Shown here: positions 1-11,454 of the stretch, in pieces
Layout of the letters: every line of letters starts with the position of its first letter
Numbering within the stretch: position 1 is the first letter of the stretch
Origin: Cryptomeria japonica
Taxonomy: Eukaryota > Streptophyta > Pinopsida > Cupressales > Cupressaceae
Length of the DNA stretch: 60,000 nucleotides
Assembly: GCF_030272615.1 (NCBI RefSeq)
Contig: NC_081409.1
Coordinates: 654,754,468-654,814,467, forward strand
Direction of reading: 5' to 3'
Made by a program: the position numbers and the translations under genes
The notes under the pieces: generated by a model
Databases searched by the model: none
Told to the model about the DNA's origin: nothing
Seen by the model: only the letters and a program-made list of their open reading frames with translations

Positions 1-1319
1 AAAATAGAAATATCATCAACATGATTAGAAGAAGTGAAATCTGAAAATAGATTTACTTCATCCTCAACACAATTGAGATTATCAATATCTAAGTGAGGAT
101 CAACTATTATTTACACTAAACAATTCTGATTTTCATCATATGACACATTTTCACTTACACAAACAGCAACACTTAGTAATCCCTCTGTATTTGGAATTTC
201 AACATCAAATATATCAGCAGCATGTAAATATTGATGGTCATCACCATCATTATTTTCATTAATATTATCCTGGAGAAATGCATGATTCACTTGGTAATTG
301 GTAGTCACATAATCAACATAACTGGCATACAAATCAAATGGTACATATCCCTTGTATATATCTACCTCTGTATCAACATTTTCACAACACTTCCCACTAA
401 TCATTCCATTATTATTGTGAGAGACAACTGGCATTAACAGCAGAGGTTCTTGACTCTCGTTTAAATCTGAAACACATGCATCAACAAAACCATTTGAAAT
501 TGCAGAGCTTGATGCACCTAGACAAGGAATGATTTGCTCATCTTCACATGGTATTTTAACATTAAAGGTGCTTTGATAAGAAACTACAACAGACACAAAT
601 CTCTTGGCTATCCCAAATTTCAAATTATTTTCAATGTCCCTAGCTGTGTTAAAAGCTTCATACAAAGTCTTAGGTTCTTTGTTTCTCAATAGGAAACTCA
701 TCTTCTTACCAAAAGAACTCATATAAACATCCAGACATACTTTATCTTCAAACTTATACCTGCTGGAAATTTTAGACAAAGCTTGTGAAAATCTGATATT
801 AAATGTTGGTACCAATTCATCTTCCCTGATTTGTATATAAGTGAACTCTTTCATCATATCATAATCACTCATTTTTTTATCAAATTGATCCATGAAATGT
901 GAAATCAGTTCTTCCCATGAGGTAATAGAATTCACTAGCAGAAAAGAGAACCAATCCCTTGCATCCTCTTTCAATGACTGAACAAACAATTTCATGCATA
1001 CATCTTCTTGGCAAATTTAAAACTCTCCTATCAAATCTGAAAATCTTTTAACATGCTGACATGCTGATTCTGATTTCTTCCCACTAAAAATTGACAAATA
1101 CTTTCTAATTTCTATGGGTATGGGATTTGGGTAACCCAGAATACCTTCAAAGTTTAGAGCAACATAATACTTCATACTGAAACTCTTCCTATTACATGGT
1201 TGTTCTGGTTTACTAGGCATGGCTCTATGTGGAAATAATTGGGGCTGAAAAAATTCACTACACATTTCTTCCTTACTTCCACAAATGATTATATAACTTT
1301 GGATAAAAACTTCAAGCAA
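1..1319 (-). pseudogene. Ty3/gypsy gag polyprotein, broken, runs off the window edge
   Basis: This is a retrotransposon capsid (gag) reading frame. The diagnostic gag core is visible in the middle, with 'RLFVQSL'-type sequence (here MKLFVQSLKEDARDWF) followed by 'SITSWEELISHFMDQF', which is the usual plant Ty3/gypsy capsid pattern. An upstream part covers 1319-1020 and ends in a TAA at 1017-1019. Translation continues in the same frame from 1016 down to another TAA at 111-113, then stays open and acidic to base 1. The frame is therefore interrupted by single nonsense codons, not frameshifts. The pol part must lie left of the window. The primer-binding site at 1993-2010 is about 670 bp upstream in the element's orientation. 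I infer a dead gypsy copy. Domain identity is clear, the exact start is not. Confidence 0.8.
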
Positions 1320-1992
1320 GTATCCTTATACTGAAACTATTTCACAACATTGCTTGACACAAAGTTCTCCAAATTTGCATACTACGGAAGATAATATACT
1401 CTGAATATTTTAGCAGCATAGATATGCAAATTAATTTTGTGATTCCTCTCTTTCCCTCTTTACTAGTGTTGTTCACTAAATGGGAAAACTACATTATACG
1501 TTCAAAATTTTCAGGACACATATCTTTGCATTTGAAACCTCTAAAAAATACCTAGAGATTTGTAGTTGTAAGACTTGTAGATCTGGAGATTTACTTCACT
1601 TTTGGCATGGTCTTTTACATCAGAGTCACCACCTCTTGCACAGAGGATATTTTGAACAACAGAACGCCATTCAACACTTATTTAATTCTTTGTTTCTCTT
1701 TTAATCTTTCTGTAATCAACACTCTTCCAGGCTATTTAACACTGGTATGAACCACAAAGTCTCCATCCAATAAGGAATTAGGGAAAAATTCCCACACAAC
1801 TGCAAGAACTTCTTACAACTTTCAACAATGAATTTACTCTTACTCCTTCATAATATATGACATGACATAACACATCATTCTACAGATCCAGAACAAGGAA
1901 CATTCTCTAACATAAAATTGAATTTCAAAACTCTGTGCATACACAATGGACAGACTAGCTGGATAGGAAATTAGGCAATTCTTATTCAGCAA
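1320..1992 (-). other. Untranslated leader of the gypsy element
   Basis: This stretch lies between the primer-binding site and gag in the minus orientation. I see no long reading frame on that strand and no recognised motif. It is best read as the element's 5' leader. Confidence 0.4.
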
Positions 1993-2010
1993 TCCCCAGC
2001 AGAGTCACCA
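1993..2010 (-). other. Primer-binding site, tRNA-Arg type
   Basis: On the minus strand this reads TGGTGACTCTGCTGGGGA. It is close to the TGGCGACTCxGCTGGGGA type of site used by plant gypsy elements (for example Ogre-like ones) that prime from tRNA-Arg. It sits just inside a candidate LTR end (TGTTGTTCACC on the plus strand from 2015) and upstream of the gag frame, which is the expected order. Confidence 0.65.
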
Positions 2011-2014
2011 TTTT

Positions 2015-3236
2015 TGTTGTTCACCAAAAGTGATAACCCAAGAACACCTACAATTGATCTATGAAGTAGCCAATTGAATCTATGAAGAACCTCGGGGCTT
2101 AGACAACATGACAAGGATATGAATCCTTCTACTCTTCAGGCTCTGCAAAACCTAGGTGGGTATACCTTTGATGCTTAGAATTAAACTTATTACACACCTA
2201 TGACAACATCAACATAAATAGATAGATCTCACCAGGGCTCTAAAACAAGTAGTTTATTGTAGATGGGCTAGATCTACACATAAAACTCAACTATGCTTGA
2301 GCATGAGATAGATGAAACATTTCAAAACATAACATAAACTAAGGATATTCTGATTTTTTATTTTAAGTCTCTGAGAAAACCCCAATTATTTGCAAGATCA
2401 GTGCCTTATCTAAGGGCAATAGAGTCATACATCAAACTAAAAATGAACACCTCTATTGTAAATCCAATTTACTAAGAAAGATATCCCTATATTAATGCCT
2501 AACATTAATACATTCTAATTTTAGATAGAGGATCATACATATCTAGACATTATCTTGAATCCAAAATGATTGCTCATAGAATTTAAACTCTTCCTTGAAG
2601 AGTACCTGAAAACAACCCTTACACTCCCACTTTGAGAGGACAAACCCAAACTCCCTTGAAGACTGGATTTATTGAAAATAGAGAATGCTTAGAGACAATC
2701 CAATAAATTGTGTATATGCATTACACATACATGACCTGCAACAAAACATCTACAGCAAGAAGATACTCTATTACTGAAAGAAAAGCCCTACCCTGTACAA
2801 TCTTGAAGAGAACTCAGAATTGGAAGCCATGAAAACTGGAGCCACTCTCATAGAATTCTGGAACCCTTACAAATGAGAAGAATTGGGAATAAGAAGGAGA
2901 GGGAAGAAAATCAAATCTGCAACTGAAATTTCCAAGAGTCTCCTCTCTAACTAAATTTCATTCCAGTCAAAACTGCTCCCAAAATATCTGATCTTTGTCA
3001 TAATTGACTACGTAATTGGATTCCTCACTCTCAAAGCTTTCTGGAAATATATAATACTTCATATTTTGGCCAAAAATACAGCTCTGGGCGAATTAATCCT
3101 TCAAATATGCACAATCATTTAAATTTTTGAATTATTCAATATAGTTGAAACTATATCATTAACATAATTTAATTTTGATTTTTGCCTCCCTTTTGGCCTG
3201 ACGCCTTGCCATGTGGCGAGACCTGATTGGCTAATG
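2015..3236 (-). repeat. Probable 5' LTR of the gypsy element (outer limit not found)
   Basis: The sequence next to the primer-binding site begins TGTTGTTCACC on the plus strand, a possible LTR terminus. No second LTR copy is present in the window, so the LTR length and the other end cannot be fixed; the end given is only where the sequence character changes. There is no coding signal. Confidence 0.3.
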
Positions 3237-3480
3237 GGGTTGATTGGATGCCACCTGGGATGACACCTCATCACCGCCATGGCATCTATTTTGTCACTGC
3301 CACTTGACCACCACGTGTATGCCACCTCAGCACCACATCATCGCCACCTAGGTGCCACCTTTGTGCCACATCCTCACCACTGGGACGGGCCCTACCTGTT
3401 GGACATCTGACTGTACCTTCCATGTCATCGCCACCTAGACTTCACCATTTTGCATTTCGCATTTCGCCATTTCGCGACCT
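3237..3480. repeat. GCCACC-rich cluster followed by a TTTCGC cluster
   Basis: From 3237 to about 3385 the hexamer GCCACC and close variants (ACACCT, CACCAC) recur every 10-25 bases. From about 3440 to 3476 the short unit 'catttcgc' is repeated four times, and it returns near 3582-3592. The stretch is GC-richer than its surroundings. It could be a promoter-like part of an LTR or a degraded simple repeat. No coding evidence. Confidence 0.5.
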
Positions 3481-6381
3481 CTAATGGGTGAGCATTTTCA
3501 AGCTCCAAAATTGTGCAGACCATCAAATCAACTCAAACTTGCTCGATCTTTACCATTGCTACATTTTCACCAAACCATTTCGCCATTTCGCAGGGCTTAA
3601 CTCACATGCATCTTGCCTTCGCGAAGTCAAGCCGATTGTCGATCCATCTCGAACATGCTCACTAGTTAAGTCGACCTTTCTCTTTAAAATGTTGCCTGTT
3701 TGCCTCGGGAAGGCCACCTTGGGTGCCCAATGATACTGTCTATCAAAAGCCCAGAGGCTTTGACATTATGCATTAGTGGAGATTTGATTATAAACATTAA
3801 AAAAGTCTCTTCCACAGTGAATGTGGGATAATGTCGTTTTGCCCGTAACTGTGATTTTTTGAAGGTTTTCTGATGAGTGCATCTGCCTGGAAGTTTGAAA
3901 TGCCTTTCAAACACCATGCTAAGGAGGAATCAGGCAAAGGTTGTGGATTTAATGCTTTACACCTACCAATGGCATTTGATGTGGTTTTTTAAGCCCTTTC
4001 TATTTTAATTAGCACCATTGGCCAAGCTATATTTCATCGCCTCTATGTATGCTAAACGAGCCTTCTCAAAAGAAAAACATCTTTGCTTGCATCAATAATT
4101 GGACCATCATAGCTCCCAAGCACAGCTAGTCTTTAATGGTGGAATCTAAATAACATCGCCTAGCCCATAGATCAGTCTTCAAGCTCCTATTTTCTCCACC
4201 TTCTATTTTTGCTCATGTATCCATATCTATATCATGATACTTGCTCTTATTACTACCTGATTCAATAATTTCAGGAACTATTTCGCACTCAGAACTTCTC
4301 TTCATCCAAAAGCAATTCCAGCTCAACTATTTGATTGTTTGCACATAGAGGAGGGTAAACGCTAGCAAGGCTTTAAGCTTGCTAGTTTCCTTATTCGTGG
4401 GGGCTTCTGCATGCTCCCTTCTTCAAACTCCAACTCAAACATAGTAGGGAGGAGCCGGTTGGGCATTATGCTACCATTGCAATTACATTTTATAAGTTTT
4501 AAAAAATCCCACGTGACCAAAGGTGAAGGTAAGGTTGTTGGGTTTTAATGCTGCCAATATGCATTCCAAACATCACGCCCAAATTACATTTCTTCTGCAA
4601 CCCTTCTGCATACCATGTGAAGCCTGGAGGGAGATGGGGGAGGCACTTTGGGGAGGAGCCACCACTGGAGTTGTTTTGCTGCCTCTATGCATTTGCTTGA
4701 AGGTTTCTATGCCTTTACAATGCCACATTGCTCACACCACAACCACGCTCCATGTTACGTAAAGGAAGGGGAGTGCCACCAATCTCCATTTGATTTCAAT
4801 GCTGCTCTCTATAGAATACTGGCAAATGCATTTGCAGAAACCTCCTTAGCTATACCACGCAGGGGAGTTTCATTGCTATGTTTGCATTGGGAGTTTCGCA
4901 GCCTAGTCCAAACACCATGCACATGCTACAGAATGCAGCACGTGGGGGAATTTTGAATGACGTTTGCGTAGGCTTGAAAGCTTTTCGATGGCCTTTTCAA
5001 CGCCCTTTACACAGCCGCTTACATAGAGTAGATTAAAATCTATCATATTAGAATTTAACATGGACAATTACAATTTAAGGATATTCTGATGACAACCACT
5101 CATAAACCAAGAAGGATTCTATCACATAATTATTGAGGCATAATCCTTTCTCTTATATCGACTACGGTTACTTATCCTATGTTCACGTAGTCTTCTTCTA
5201 CAACTTTCTTGATAATGCAATGACAAGATCATCCTTGTTTTCTTAATTTGTGTGTTGTAGTGCCCCTTGTGACAGTTTTGTACATGTTGACTTGCAAGTG
5301 CAATAAGTAAGTTCTGTTTACTTATGACTCCAATGCTTTAAAGGTTTCCACACTGCCCATTAAGCTGACTCAAAACAAATTAAACCTCCTACAGATGTTA
5401 TTGGCTTCAACACATTTTACTAAGCCCCACATGGAACTTAAATGTGGTGCCGCTTATACACTTCTTGAGCGAAGAGATATTAATCGGCGAAAATGGGCAA
5501 CTGGCTTTGTCGATACTGCGGACCTGATGAAGTCAATGTTCTGGCAACACATGATGCCCTTCTCAAAAATATCAAACAACCTCTGTAGGCCCTCAAATTT
5601 GAAACATAGGTACCTTGAAGTACATTTTAAATCTTTGAATTCTCAGTTTGACCAAAATCCTGATAGGGTGCAAATGGAGCACTCATAAAAATAGCTACTT
5701 TAACTAATATAACACTGAAAGTGCAGAAGACTGAAAATGATAGTTCAATGAACCCTTTTACAAACTGACTAAATGGATTGGTAGGAGCTTGAAACTGGAA
5801 ACATAGCTCATCATTTATATCAGCATTAACCCAGAAGAAACATTTTGGCATGACACCCACTGAGGCAAGTTTTACACTTGTGTGAAATAGGGCTCCGACT
5901 AGCTATCGAAAAAGGGACTAGTCAAACCACACAAACTGCAAATGGATTTGGCTATGAAAACTGAGCAAATGGTTTTGTTAAGACTTGAAATTTTGTAGGG
6001 CTAACTCACATTTATGCATAGAATCCAATCCACTTTTGAATTTCTTCATGACGATCAACAGGGAAAAAGATATAATCGCTCAAAGTAGGCTACTCAATAA
6101 AATCTGTATTTGTGCCTAAAATGCACTTTCAGTTCACCCCTCAAAATGGGTACCTCATTAAATTATCCAAATTGAATTTTGAAAGTTGCACATCACTGAA
6201 TAGGCCAAATGTAAGGTGGAGGACATGTCTCTCAAGCCTTACCCTCTAAAAATCAACTGGCTCCATTTACCCCCTCTCTAACTAGGCCATTCAAACTGAC
6301 TCATTTAGGTGCCTTTCTGACATATAGAGCAAAATTTTGAAATGGGCCTCTAAACTTGACTCAAATTTAATGAGTCCCAAT
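3481..6381. other. About 2.9 kb without a recognisable gene
   Basis: Only short random reading frames are present on both strands. I find no retroelement motif, RNA gene or clear repeat. It may be further LTR or old transposon debris. It ends abruptly at the truncated LTR that starts at 6382. Confidence 0.4.
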
Positions 6382-6768
6382 AGGTTCTTTGCTTGATAAC
6401 ATAGTATAGTATTAACCTTTACAATTTACAACATCTACATGATGTTAAAACAATCTAAACATCATGATCTCATCATTGTCTGACTCGGTAATAGTTTCCC
6501 ATTGAATACCTTATTCATCCACTAATTCATCATATTCTTTCTATGTCTTTTACCGACATCTTTATATTCTTCAAATCATACTTCTCAAGATATGGCAACG
6601 TCATACTGAATTAGAAAATCAATTTCTTGACATCAATGACAAAATAATAATATCAAGATAGTAAACATGCTTAATCGGTTATATCCATAATCATCAACAA
6701 CCATTTCAATATCCTTATTGAAATGTCAACAATCTTTCATTGTCTGTTATAATGCTATATTGCCAACA
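6382..6768 (-). repeat. Truncated 3' LTR of the outer copia
   Basis: It matches 18643-19030 with scattered substitutions. It includes the terminal TGTTGGCAATATAGC on the minus strand, directly after the polypurine tract. The remaining roughly 1.16 kb of the LTR (its R and U5 side) is missing, and the break is abrupt at 6382. Confidence 0.85.
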
Positions 6769-6780
6769 ATCTCCCCCTCT
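6769..6780 (-). other. Polypurine tract of the outer copia
   Basis: The minus strand reads AGAGGGGGAGAT immediately before the LTR terminus TGTTGGC, the usual plus-strand priming site. Confidence 0.8.
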
Positions 6781-7140
6781 GGCATTGATGGCAAAACCAA
6801 TTGATTTGACCTTAAAAGATTCAGATTGTTGTGATTTTGAAATGCTGAAATGCTCACTTGCTGTCATTAGACTTTCTCCCCCATAAATTAGTCTTCTCCC
6901 CTTTTTATTAGTCTTCTCCCCCTTTGACAACAATGCCAAAAATTAAAGAACTAAAACATAATTTCTTCCCATATGAAGTGAATTCCTATTGTAATGTGTC
7001 AATTCAGTCTCGGTTAGAGCATTTTGTCTTCAATTCTTGTTCCCTATATGGTTTCCTGTAATATTCCATGTACACCTTTAGAAAAACATCCTAAAGTTTA
7101 TAATGCAGCATCAACTCCTAAGAGATATTCGATAGAGTCA

Positions 7141-10100
7141 TCAGATTGATGCTTTCACCAAACTTGGTAAGTGAGTAGAAGATAGGGGTAGGACCCCTAA
7201 CTTACTTCTGAGATATTCAAAAGTGTCCCTTGGTAGTGGCTTGGTGAAGATATCTGCTATTTGTTCCTTTGTGCTAACATACTCCAACACCACTTTCTTC
7301 TCTTGAGCTTCATCTTTAAGATAATGATATTTGATAGAGATGTGCTTTGTCTTAGAGTGCATAATAGGATTCTTTGAAATATTAATGGCACTAGTATTGT
7401 CACAGAATATAGTTACTGGCTCGGTAACTTTCTCATTTATACCTTCCAACAGTTTTTTGATCCATGCAATGTTGGTACAATTCAATGCTACAGCAACATA
7501 TTCAGCTTTTTTTGTTGACTGTGAAACACATCCTTGTTTCTTGCTAAGCCAACTCACTAGTCTTTCTCCTAAAAAGAAAGCTCCTCCACTTGTGCTTTTT
7601 CTATCATCAATGTTGCCTGCCCGATCAGCATTAGTATAAACTTTTAAATCAAAATCATTTCCTTTCTGATATACTAAGCCATAATCCTCAGTGCCTTTCA
7701 AGTATCTAAAAATTCTTTTGATTGCTATCATGTGTGTTTCCTTAGGATCTGCAGAGGACCTTGCAACTATACCTACTACATGTGCTATGTCTGGTTTGCT
7801 ATGAACAACATATTGTAGCTTTCCAATCATGGATCGGTAAAGTGTCTCATCAATGGATGTGGGTTCATCACTCTTTGATTTTTATAGTTGGTAGTCATAG
7901 GAGTACTTACTGGTTTTGAATCCTCCATTCCAAATTTCTTCAAGATTTCCTTTATGTACTTAGATTGAGTAATGAAAATCTCATTTTTCATTTGCAGTAT
8001 CTGTAAACCTATTAAATACTTTATCTCACCGATTAATGACATCTCAAATTCTTTGTTCATTTCATTTCCAAAGTTCTTGCATAAAGAGTCATTTCCACAA
8101 AATATAATATCATCAACAAATATGGCTGAGATCAATATTCCATTTTCATCATTCTTCATGTACATATTGTTGTTCTCACTTGTCCTTATAAAACCAATCT
8201 TAATCAAATAAGAGTGCAATCTTCCATACCATGCTCTAGGTGCTTGTTTCAAACCATATAAAGCTTTGTTTAATTTACATACCTGATCTTTATTCTTGTC
8301 TTCAACAAATCCTTCAAGTTGTTCAATAAAAACTTCTTCTAATATTCCATTCAGAAATGCATATTTGACATCCATTTGATATACCTAAATTTTTTTGAAA
8401 GTAGCATAAGCCAACAATGTTTTTACTCCTTCAAGTCTAGCAACAGGTGCAAAAGTTTCACCATAATCAATTCCTTCTTCTTGAGCATAACTTTTGCAGA
8501 CTAGTCTTGCTTTGTTTCGAGTGACCTCTCCTTTTTCATTTAGCTTGTTTCTAAAAATACACTTTGTACTGATTACATTTTTGTCCTTTGGTCTTGGGAT
8601 TAGTGTCCATGTGTCATTCTTCTTGATTTGATCAATCTCTTTTGTCATAGAATTTATCCAATCTTCACTGTTAAATTCCTATTTCACTATTCTCTGTTCA
8701 AATTCAAATATCAAACATGTGTTCTGTCTCAGTTTGTTCCTTGTCATCACTGGATCATCCTTATCTCCTATAATCTAACTTGGTGCATGATGTCTTCTAA
8801 CATACTTGGCTAATACAGGCTTGGTAGGCTCTGTATGATCTTCTTCATCACTCAGTAACTGGATATTCTCTTCATTTTCTTCAACAGTCTTCTCGGTAAG
8901 ACTTCTCGGTTGAACATAGACAAATTCATCATAGTCTTCTGGTTCCTTGGAATTCCCTTCATCATTTCTTTCTGCAAATTCATCAATTTTCACATTTGCA
9001 CTTTCTACTATTTTGTTAGATGATTTGATCAGACATTTAAATGTTTTGCTTCTAGAAGAATAACCTAGAAATGTTCCTTCTTCACTCTTCTAATCAAACT
9101 TGCCATTTCTATCATCTTTGTGAACATAGCATCTACTTCCAAAGATTTAAAAATAACTTACATCAGGTTTCTTATCATACCAGATTTCATATAGTGTCTT
9201 CAAAGTACCTTTCTTCAATTGTACTCGGTTTAGGGTGTAAACTATTGTGCTTATTGCTTCTCTCCAAAAATTTTGTGGCACCTTCTTTTCACTCATCAGT
9301 GTTATAGCACAATCCACAATAGATCTTCTTTTAGCTATTCCATTCTGATGTGGAGTTCTCAGTGCAGAGACTTGTCTTTTAATACCATGATCATTGCAGA
9401 ATAAGTTGAATTCATCAGATGTGAACTCTCCTCCTCTATCTGATCTAAGACATTTCAGTTGTCTTCCTGTTTCATTTTCAACTCTTGCCTTGTACCATTT
9501 AAACATATAAAAAGCTTCTGATTTTTCTTTTAAAAACATTACTGACATCATCCTTGAATAATCATCCACAAATATTATGAAATATTTATCACCATAATAA
9601 CTTTGCACTTTCATAGGACCACAAAGATCAATGTGCACTAGATCTAAAATTCCCTTAGAAGTGTAAGACTTACTTGTAAAGCTTGATCTTGTCATCTTAC
9701 CCATCTGGCATCCTCGGCACATAGCATTCTCAGGTTTTTCAAGACTCGGTAGACCTCTTACTCAGTGATTCTTGCTTATTTTGATCAGATTATCAAAATT
9801 TACATGACAAAACCTTTTATGCCATAACCAGATATCATCTATCTTTGCATACAAACACTTGTTAAGAGTTGAGTCAAGGTGAAATGTGCTACCTTTTGTT
9901 TGTGTCCCGGTAGCAGCTAACTTTCCATTCTTGTCATGAACTTTGACAATTCCTTTCTGAAATTCTATTTGGTAACCTATGTTGTTTAGCTATGCTACAC
10001 TCAACAAATTTTATTTCAAACCTTCAACCCAATAAATATCATTGCATCTTGCATTGTCAAGAAGTGTTATAGATCCTTTACCTTTCATTGGACATGGTGC

Positions 10101-10280
10101 ATCATTACCAAATCTAACATAGCCTCCATCATAATATTTTAATATAACAAACTTGTGTTTATCTCCTGTCATATGATGTGAGCATCCACTATCTATGATC
10201 CAAAAATCATTAGTGTTTATGTTAGATATTAGGGCTTTTTCTTCATACCTTTCTTCATTTGATCCATCTTTGATAGCCAC
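7141..10280 (-). pseudogene. Outer copia pol: protease, integrase, RT, RNase H (broken)
   Basis: Reading down the minus strand, the protease has the active-site core IIDSGCSHHM (about 10200). A GAG-pre-integrase block LWHKRFCHVNF follows near 9800. Integrase spans 9722-9147 and keeps the first Asp (VHIDLCGPM) and second Asp (RSDRGGEF), but the catalytic Glu of the usual 'ERKN' block is Lys (GIAKRRS). RT spans about 8648-7827 with [10 protein letters not shown] and the active site FVDD instead of YVDD. RNase H spans 7830-7141 with DNTSAINISKNP and the closing IADIFTKPL. The frame is broken by several stops and frameshifts, including at about 8380, 7830 and 9720. It would have encoded the replication enzymes of the element, but this copy cannot be autonomous. 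Confidence 0.9.
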
Positions 10281-10909
10281 ATAAACTACTTCCTCTGCAT
10301 CAGTTTCATCTGATTTATCATCATTAGATTCCTCATCGGCTATTAAACACGTGTTTCTATCTCTTCTTCTGAAGTCTCGGTGTCCTCTATAATGATTATC
10401 TTTCTGTCTATCATCTCAGTAATCACTCTTTTCAGTAGAATCTTTGTCAGGACAGTTAGAAGCTATATGTCCTATCTTATCACAATTGAAACATTTCAAA
10501 GGTATCTTTCCTTTATACTTACCTTTGCCTCTTGGTAATCTTCTGGCTATAGTGCTTCAAACTCTTCCTGCTTTCTGATTTCCTCATACAGTTTGTGTAC
10601 TTCTTCCATGTTCTTACGAAATCTTTCACTTGCTCCACTATGATCTCCTTCAGAGTATTTATACTTTCTTTCATTATAATCATTGGATTCATCAAGATGA
10701 AAAGAACTAAATGCAAATTCAACTTTATTTACTGAAGATCCACTATTATCAAAGTTACTTAATTCAAATGCATGTAGCTTACCAATAGTAGCATCTAAAG
10801 AAACTAGCATATTAGGTACAGACCTCAATTCATTGATTGCAGAGACTCAGATTGCATAAGCTGGTAGAAGGGTTCTTAACAACTTGTTATATCCTTTTCT
10901 TCAATAGTT
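10281..10909 (-). pseudogene. Outer copia gag, C-terminal part with zinc knuckle
   Basis: The minus strand carries the C-terminal half of a copia gag. 'NELRSVPNMLVSLDATIGK' is followed by charged sequence and then a CCHC zinc knuckle, CFNCDKIGHIASNC, at about 10455-10500, which in the family binds the RNA genome. The gag is split by insertion of copia A at 10910-10914; the N-terminal part is at 16993-17420. There is a frameshift near 10880 and at least one stop near 10850. The protease follows directly. Confidence 0.8.
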
Positions 10910-10914
10910 CCACC
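10910..10914. repeat. Target-site duplication CCACC (left)
   Basis: CCACC directly precedes the copia A LTR terminus TGTAGG and recurs at 16993-16997, directly after the other LTR. Confidence 0.9.
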
Positions 10915-11233
10915 TGTAGGATTTGAGAAATACAAATCCACAGAACCCAAAAGTAAACCTGCATGCAAAAACCCTGTCACAGAGAAAGAGAGAGAACGAA
11001 TACAAGGGTTTTGGCTCTGACAAAGAGAAAAGATGTATTATCAGAGAAAAATGAATCAAGAATATGAATAATACAAGAGATCAATCCTTATAAAGGAGAT
11101 CAACACCAAAAGGAAAACCTAACCCTAAGGTGTGTGCATTTAATAATTAAATATTAATTATTAAATAACTAATATGTGTATAAAGGGAAATCTTAAGAGG
11201 AGAGTAAAGTTAATTAATTACTTTACTCTAACA
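10915..11233 (-). repeat. 3' LTR of copia A
   Basis: It starts TGTAGGATTTGA and ends CTCTAACA on the plus strand. A TATA-like TTTATAAGG (minus strand, about 11089-11097) marks the likely promoter. It is nearly identical to 16674-16992. Confidence 0.92.
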
Positions 11234-11245
11234 CCCCCCCTTAAG
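11234..11245 (-). other. Polypurine tract of copia A
   Basis: The minus strand reads TCTTAAGGGGGGG up to the LTR start TGTTAGAG. Confidence 0.85.
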
Positions 11246-11454
11246 ATGAGCTACAATGCAGCTACAAACAATGCAGAAGAAAGCAAAGGAACTACAATGC
11301 AAAAGAGGGTTCTGGTAACAAGGCCTGATTAGGTACCCTAATACAAGAGAATCTCTATAAAGCGGAGTAAAGGAGAAAACCTAGTGGGAAAAAACTCCTC
11401 TCCAAAAAGAGATACAGAAAGATGCTGAAAAGAAAACATGAAGGAAGGAAGGCC

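Noticed and set aside
3488-5688. Several frames of 75-100 codons as possible host exons
   Set aside because: No conserved motif, no consistent splice sites, and they alternate between strands and frames.
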